From the NCBI GenBank assembly GCA_937870675.1, contig CALMZN010000047.1:1-6497 (forward strand): a DNA stretch of 6,497 bases, given 5' to 3'. Position 1 is the first letter of the stretch. Every line of letters starts with the position of its first letter. The notes under the pieces were generated by a model. It saw only the letters and a program-made list of their open reading frames with translations. It did not search any database and was not told the DNA's origin. This document shows, piece by piece, positions 6,014 through 6,497 of this stretch. The position numbers were made by a program, and so were the translations under genes. The DNA comes from an uncultured bacterium (GTDB taxonomy: Bacteria > Patescibacteriota > Patescibacteriia > UBA1558 > GWA2-36-10).

Positions 6014-6274
6014 ATGGACTCTATCCAAGATATATTCAAGAATAAAAAAACAAGCAAAGCACCGGCTTTTGCTTGGCAGGAAATGGCCTTAAAAATTATT
6101 GCCGAGCTTAGTGTTCCGCCATTCAAACGAAGCTCTGTCTTCAAGGTTTGCAAAGAACTGGATCGCAACTTCATTGAAAAATGTTTTGATGACACCAAGG
6201 AGCTAGCCAAGGAAGGTGAGCATTGGCGCTATTTTTTTAAACTAGTCAGTCAAAAAAAAGATAACCCCAAATAA
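6014..6274 (+). CDS. Hypothetical protein, 86 residues, possibly conserved in Parcubacteria
   Basis: I cannot assign a function. The protein is small, charged and mostly helical by eye, with no signal peptide or membrane segment. After a Lys-rich start (FKNKKTSKAP), a core with FAWQEMALKII, PPFKRSSVFKVCKELD, IEKCFDDTKEL and WRYFF looks like a compact folded domain with aromatic and basic surface positions; small nucleic-acid-binding or adaptor roles are conceivable but unproven. The pattern resembles short proteins I associate with parcubacterial genomes, from memory only. Support for it being a real gene is strong: a near-consensus extended -10 promoter ends 6 bp before the ATG, there is no room for a ribosome-binding site, and a terminator hairpin overlaps its stop codon. 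It is divergent from def and convergent with the next gene. Confidence 0.8.
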   Translation: MDSIQDIFKNKKTSKAPAFAWQEMALKIIAELSVPPFKRSSVFKVCKELDRNFIEKCFDDTKELAKEGEHWRYFFKLVSQKKDNPK

Positions 6275-6284
6275 GTGGGGTTAT
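6261..6284. terminator. Bidirectional intrinsic terminator between convergent genes
   Basis: ATAACCCC (6261-6268) and GGGGTTAT (6277-6284) form a perfect 8-bp stem with an 8-nt loop. Read on the minus strand the stem is followed by C and eight T (complement of 6252-6259), a strong intrinsic terminator for the gene entering from the right. Read on the plus strand it is followed by TTTATAATAAAG, a weaker U-tract. The stop codons of both convergent genes (6272-6274 and 6283-6281) lie inside the hairpin. Confidence 0.88.
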
Positions 6285-6497
6285 TTTATAATAAAGTTTT
6301 CTACTAGATAGCCGATGCCAAACGGAGCTTGGTAGCTTAATTTCTGGGGCTCGTAATTAATCTCTTTTATAATCCCAAGCAGTAGCAAAAGCGATCTCAA
6401 GGAACACTCCTTAGCTTCTTCGGCTAGAAATTTATCAAATTTTATTAAAGAATCAAAATCTTTATCAGCCAAAATTTTTATTATTTTTTGGTCAAAC
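6281..6497 (-). CDS. C-terminal part of a probable AmmeMemoRadiSam system protein B (MEMO family), cut by the right window edge
   Basis: The minus-strand frame is open from the window edge (6496) to the TAA at 6283-6281, giving 71 residues that begin FDQKIIKILADKDF. No ATG occurs in frame and the apparent start at 6472 is only an internal TTG, so the gene begins outside the window. The tail carries EECSLRSLLLLLGI-type text (E-C-x-L-R near visible residues 30-33) and ends with LSYQAPFGIGYLVENF. Both match, from memory, the C-terminus of MEMO-family proteins called AmmeMemoRadiSam system protein B; the Cys (codon 6404-6406) would correspond to Cys244 of human MEMO1, reported as a metal ligand. 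Family members are about 270 residues, so roughly a quarter is visible. The cellular role in bacteria is not established. The domain assignment is moderately sure; coding status is strong. Confidence 0.6.
   Translation of the reverse strand, partial: FDQKIIKILADKDFDSLIKFDKFLAEEAKECSLRSLLLLLGIIKEINYEPQKLSYQAPFGIGYLVENFIIK

Noticed and set aside
6470..6472. TTG at 6472-6470 as the start of a complete 63-residue minus-strand gene.
   Set aside because: The frame stays open to the window edge and the peptide looks like the C-terminus of a larger protein.
1..6497. CRISPR array, toxin-antitoxin pair, insertion sequence, integron site, phage genes or tRNA.
   Set aside because: I found no regularly spaced repeats, transposase or integrase motifs, terminal inverted repeats or cloverleaf on either strand.

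Overview
The window looks like a chromosomal segment of an AT-rich bacterium with a compact genome, most likely a member of the Candidatus Patescibacteria (CPR, parcubacterial side). This rests on protein style only: a signal-peptide protein carrying tandem VWY-x-(D/N)-P-x4-RY repeats of the kind I associate with CPR surface proteins, two short orphan proteins, very tight gene packing and few Shine-Dalgarno sequences. No marker gene such as 16S rRNA is present, so the placement is an inference. TGA is used as a stop (703..1158 gene), so code 25 (Gracilibacteria/Absconditabacteria) is unlikely.

Layout. Positions 2-82 hold the last 26 codons of an unidentified plus-strand gene. A very AT-rich gap (83-304) with nested inverted repeats follows. 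A tight five-gene plus-strand cluster then runs from 305 to 4544: a small cupin, an MTH1-like Nudix hydrolase, a membrane GT2-type glycosyltransferase with a QxxRW motif, a secreted S41 (CtpA-like) PDZ protease with an added N-terminal repeat module, and a 101-residue orphan. Junctions in this cluster range from a 4-bp overlap to a 7-bp gap, so co-transcription is likely. Converging on it from the right is the minus-strand def-fmt operon (peptide deformylase 5466-5948, methionyl-tRNA formyltransferase 4558-5466), whose genes share one base (TAATG). Divergent from def is an 86-residue orphan (6014-6274). It ends in a bidirectional terminator hairpin that also closes a minus-strand gene entering from the right edge, probably the C-terminus of an AmmeMemoRadiSam system protein B (MEMO family).

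How the genes relate. Fmt formylates initiator Met-tRNA and Def removes the formyl group from the nascent chain, so def-fmt is a classical translation-initiation pair. The plus-strand cluster joins a polysaccharide-type membrane glycosyltransferase to an exported processing protease, which suggests cell-envelope work; the cupin and Nudix genes in front look like metabolite or nucleotide housekeeping and may simply be carried along.

The most notable signal is not a new enzyme system but the 5949-6013 intergenic region. Two strong extended -10 promoters face away from each other, their -35 boxes overlap in a single 7-bp TTGTCAA, and both -10 boxes sit so close to their ATG codons that both transcripts should be essentially leaderless. 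I found no CRISPR array, tRNA, rRNA, insertion sequence or defence system.
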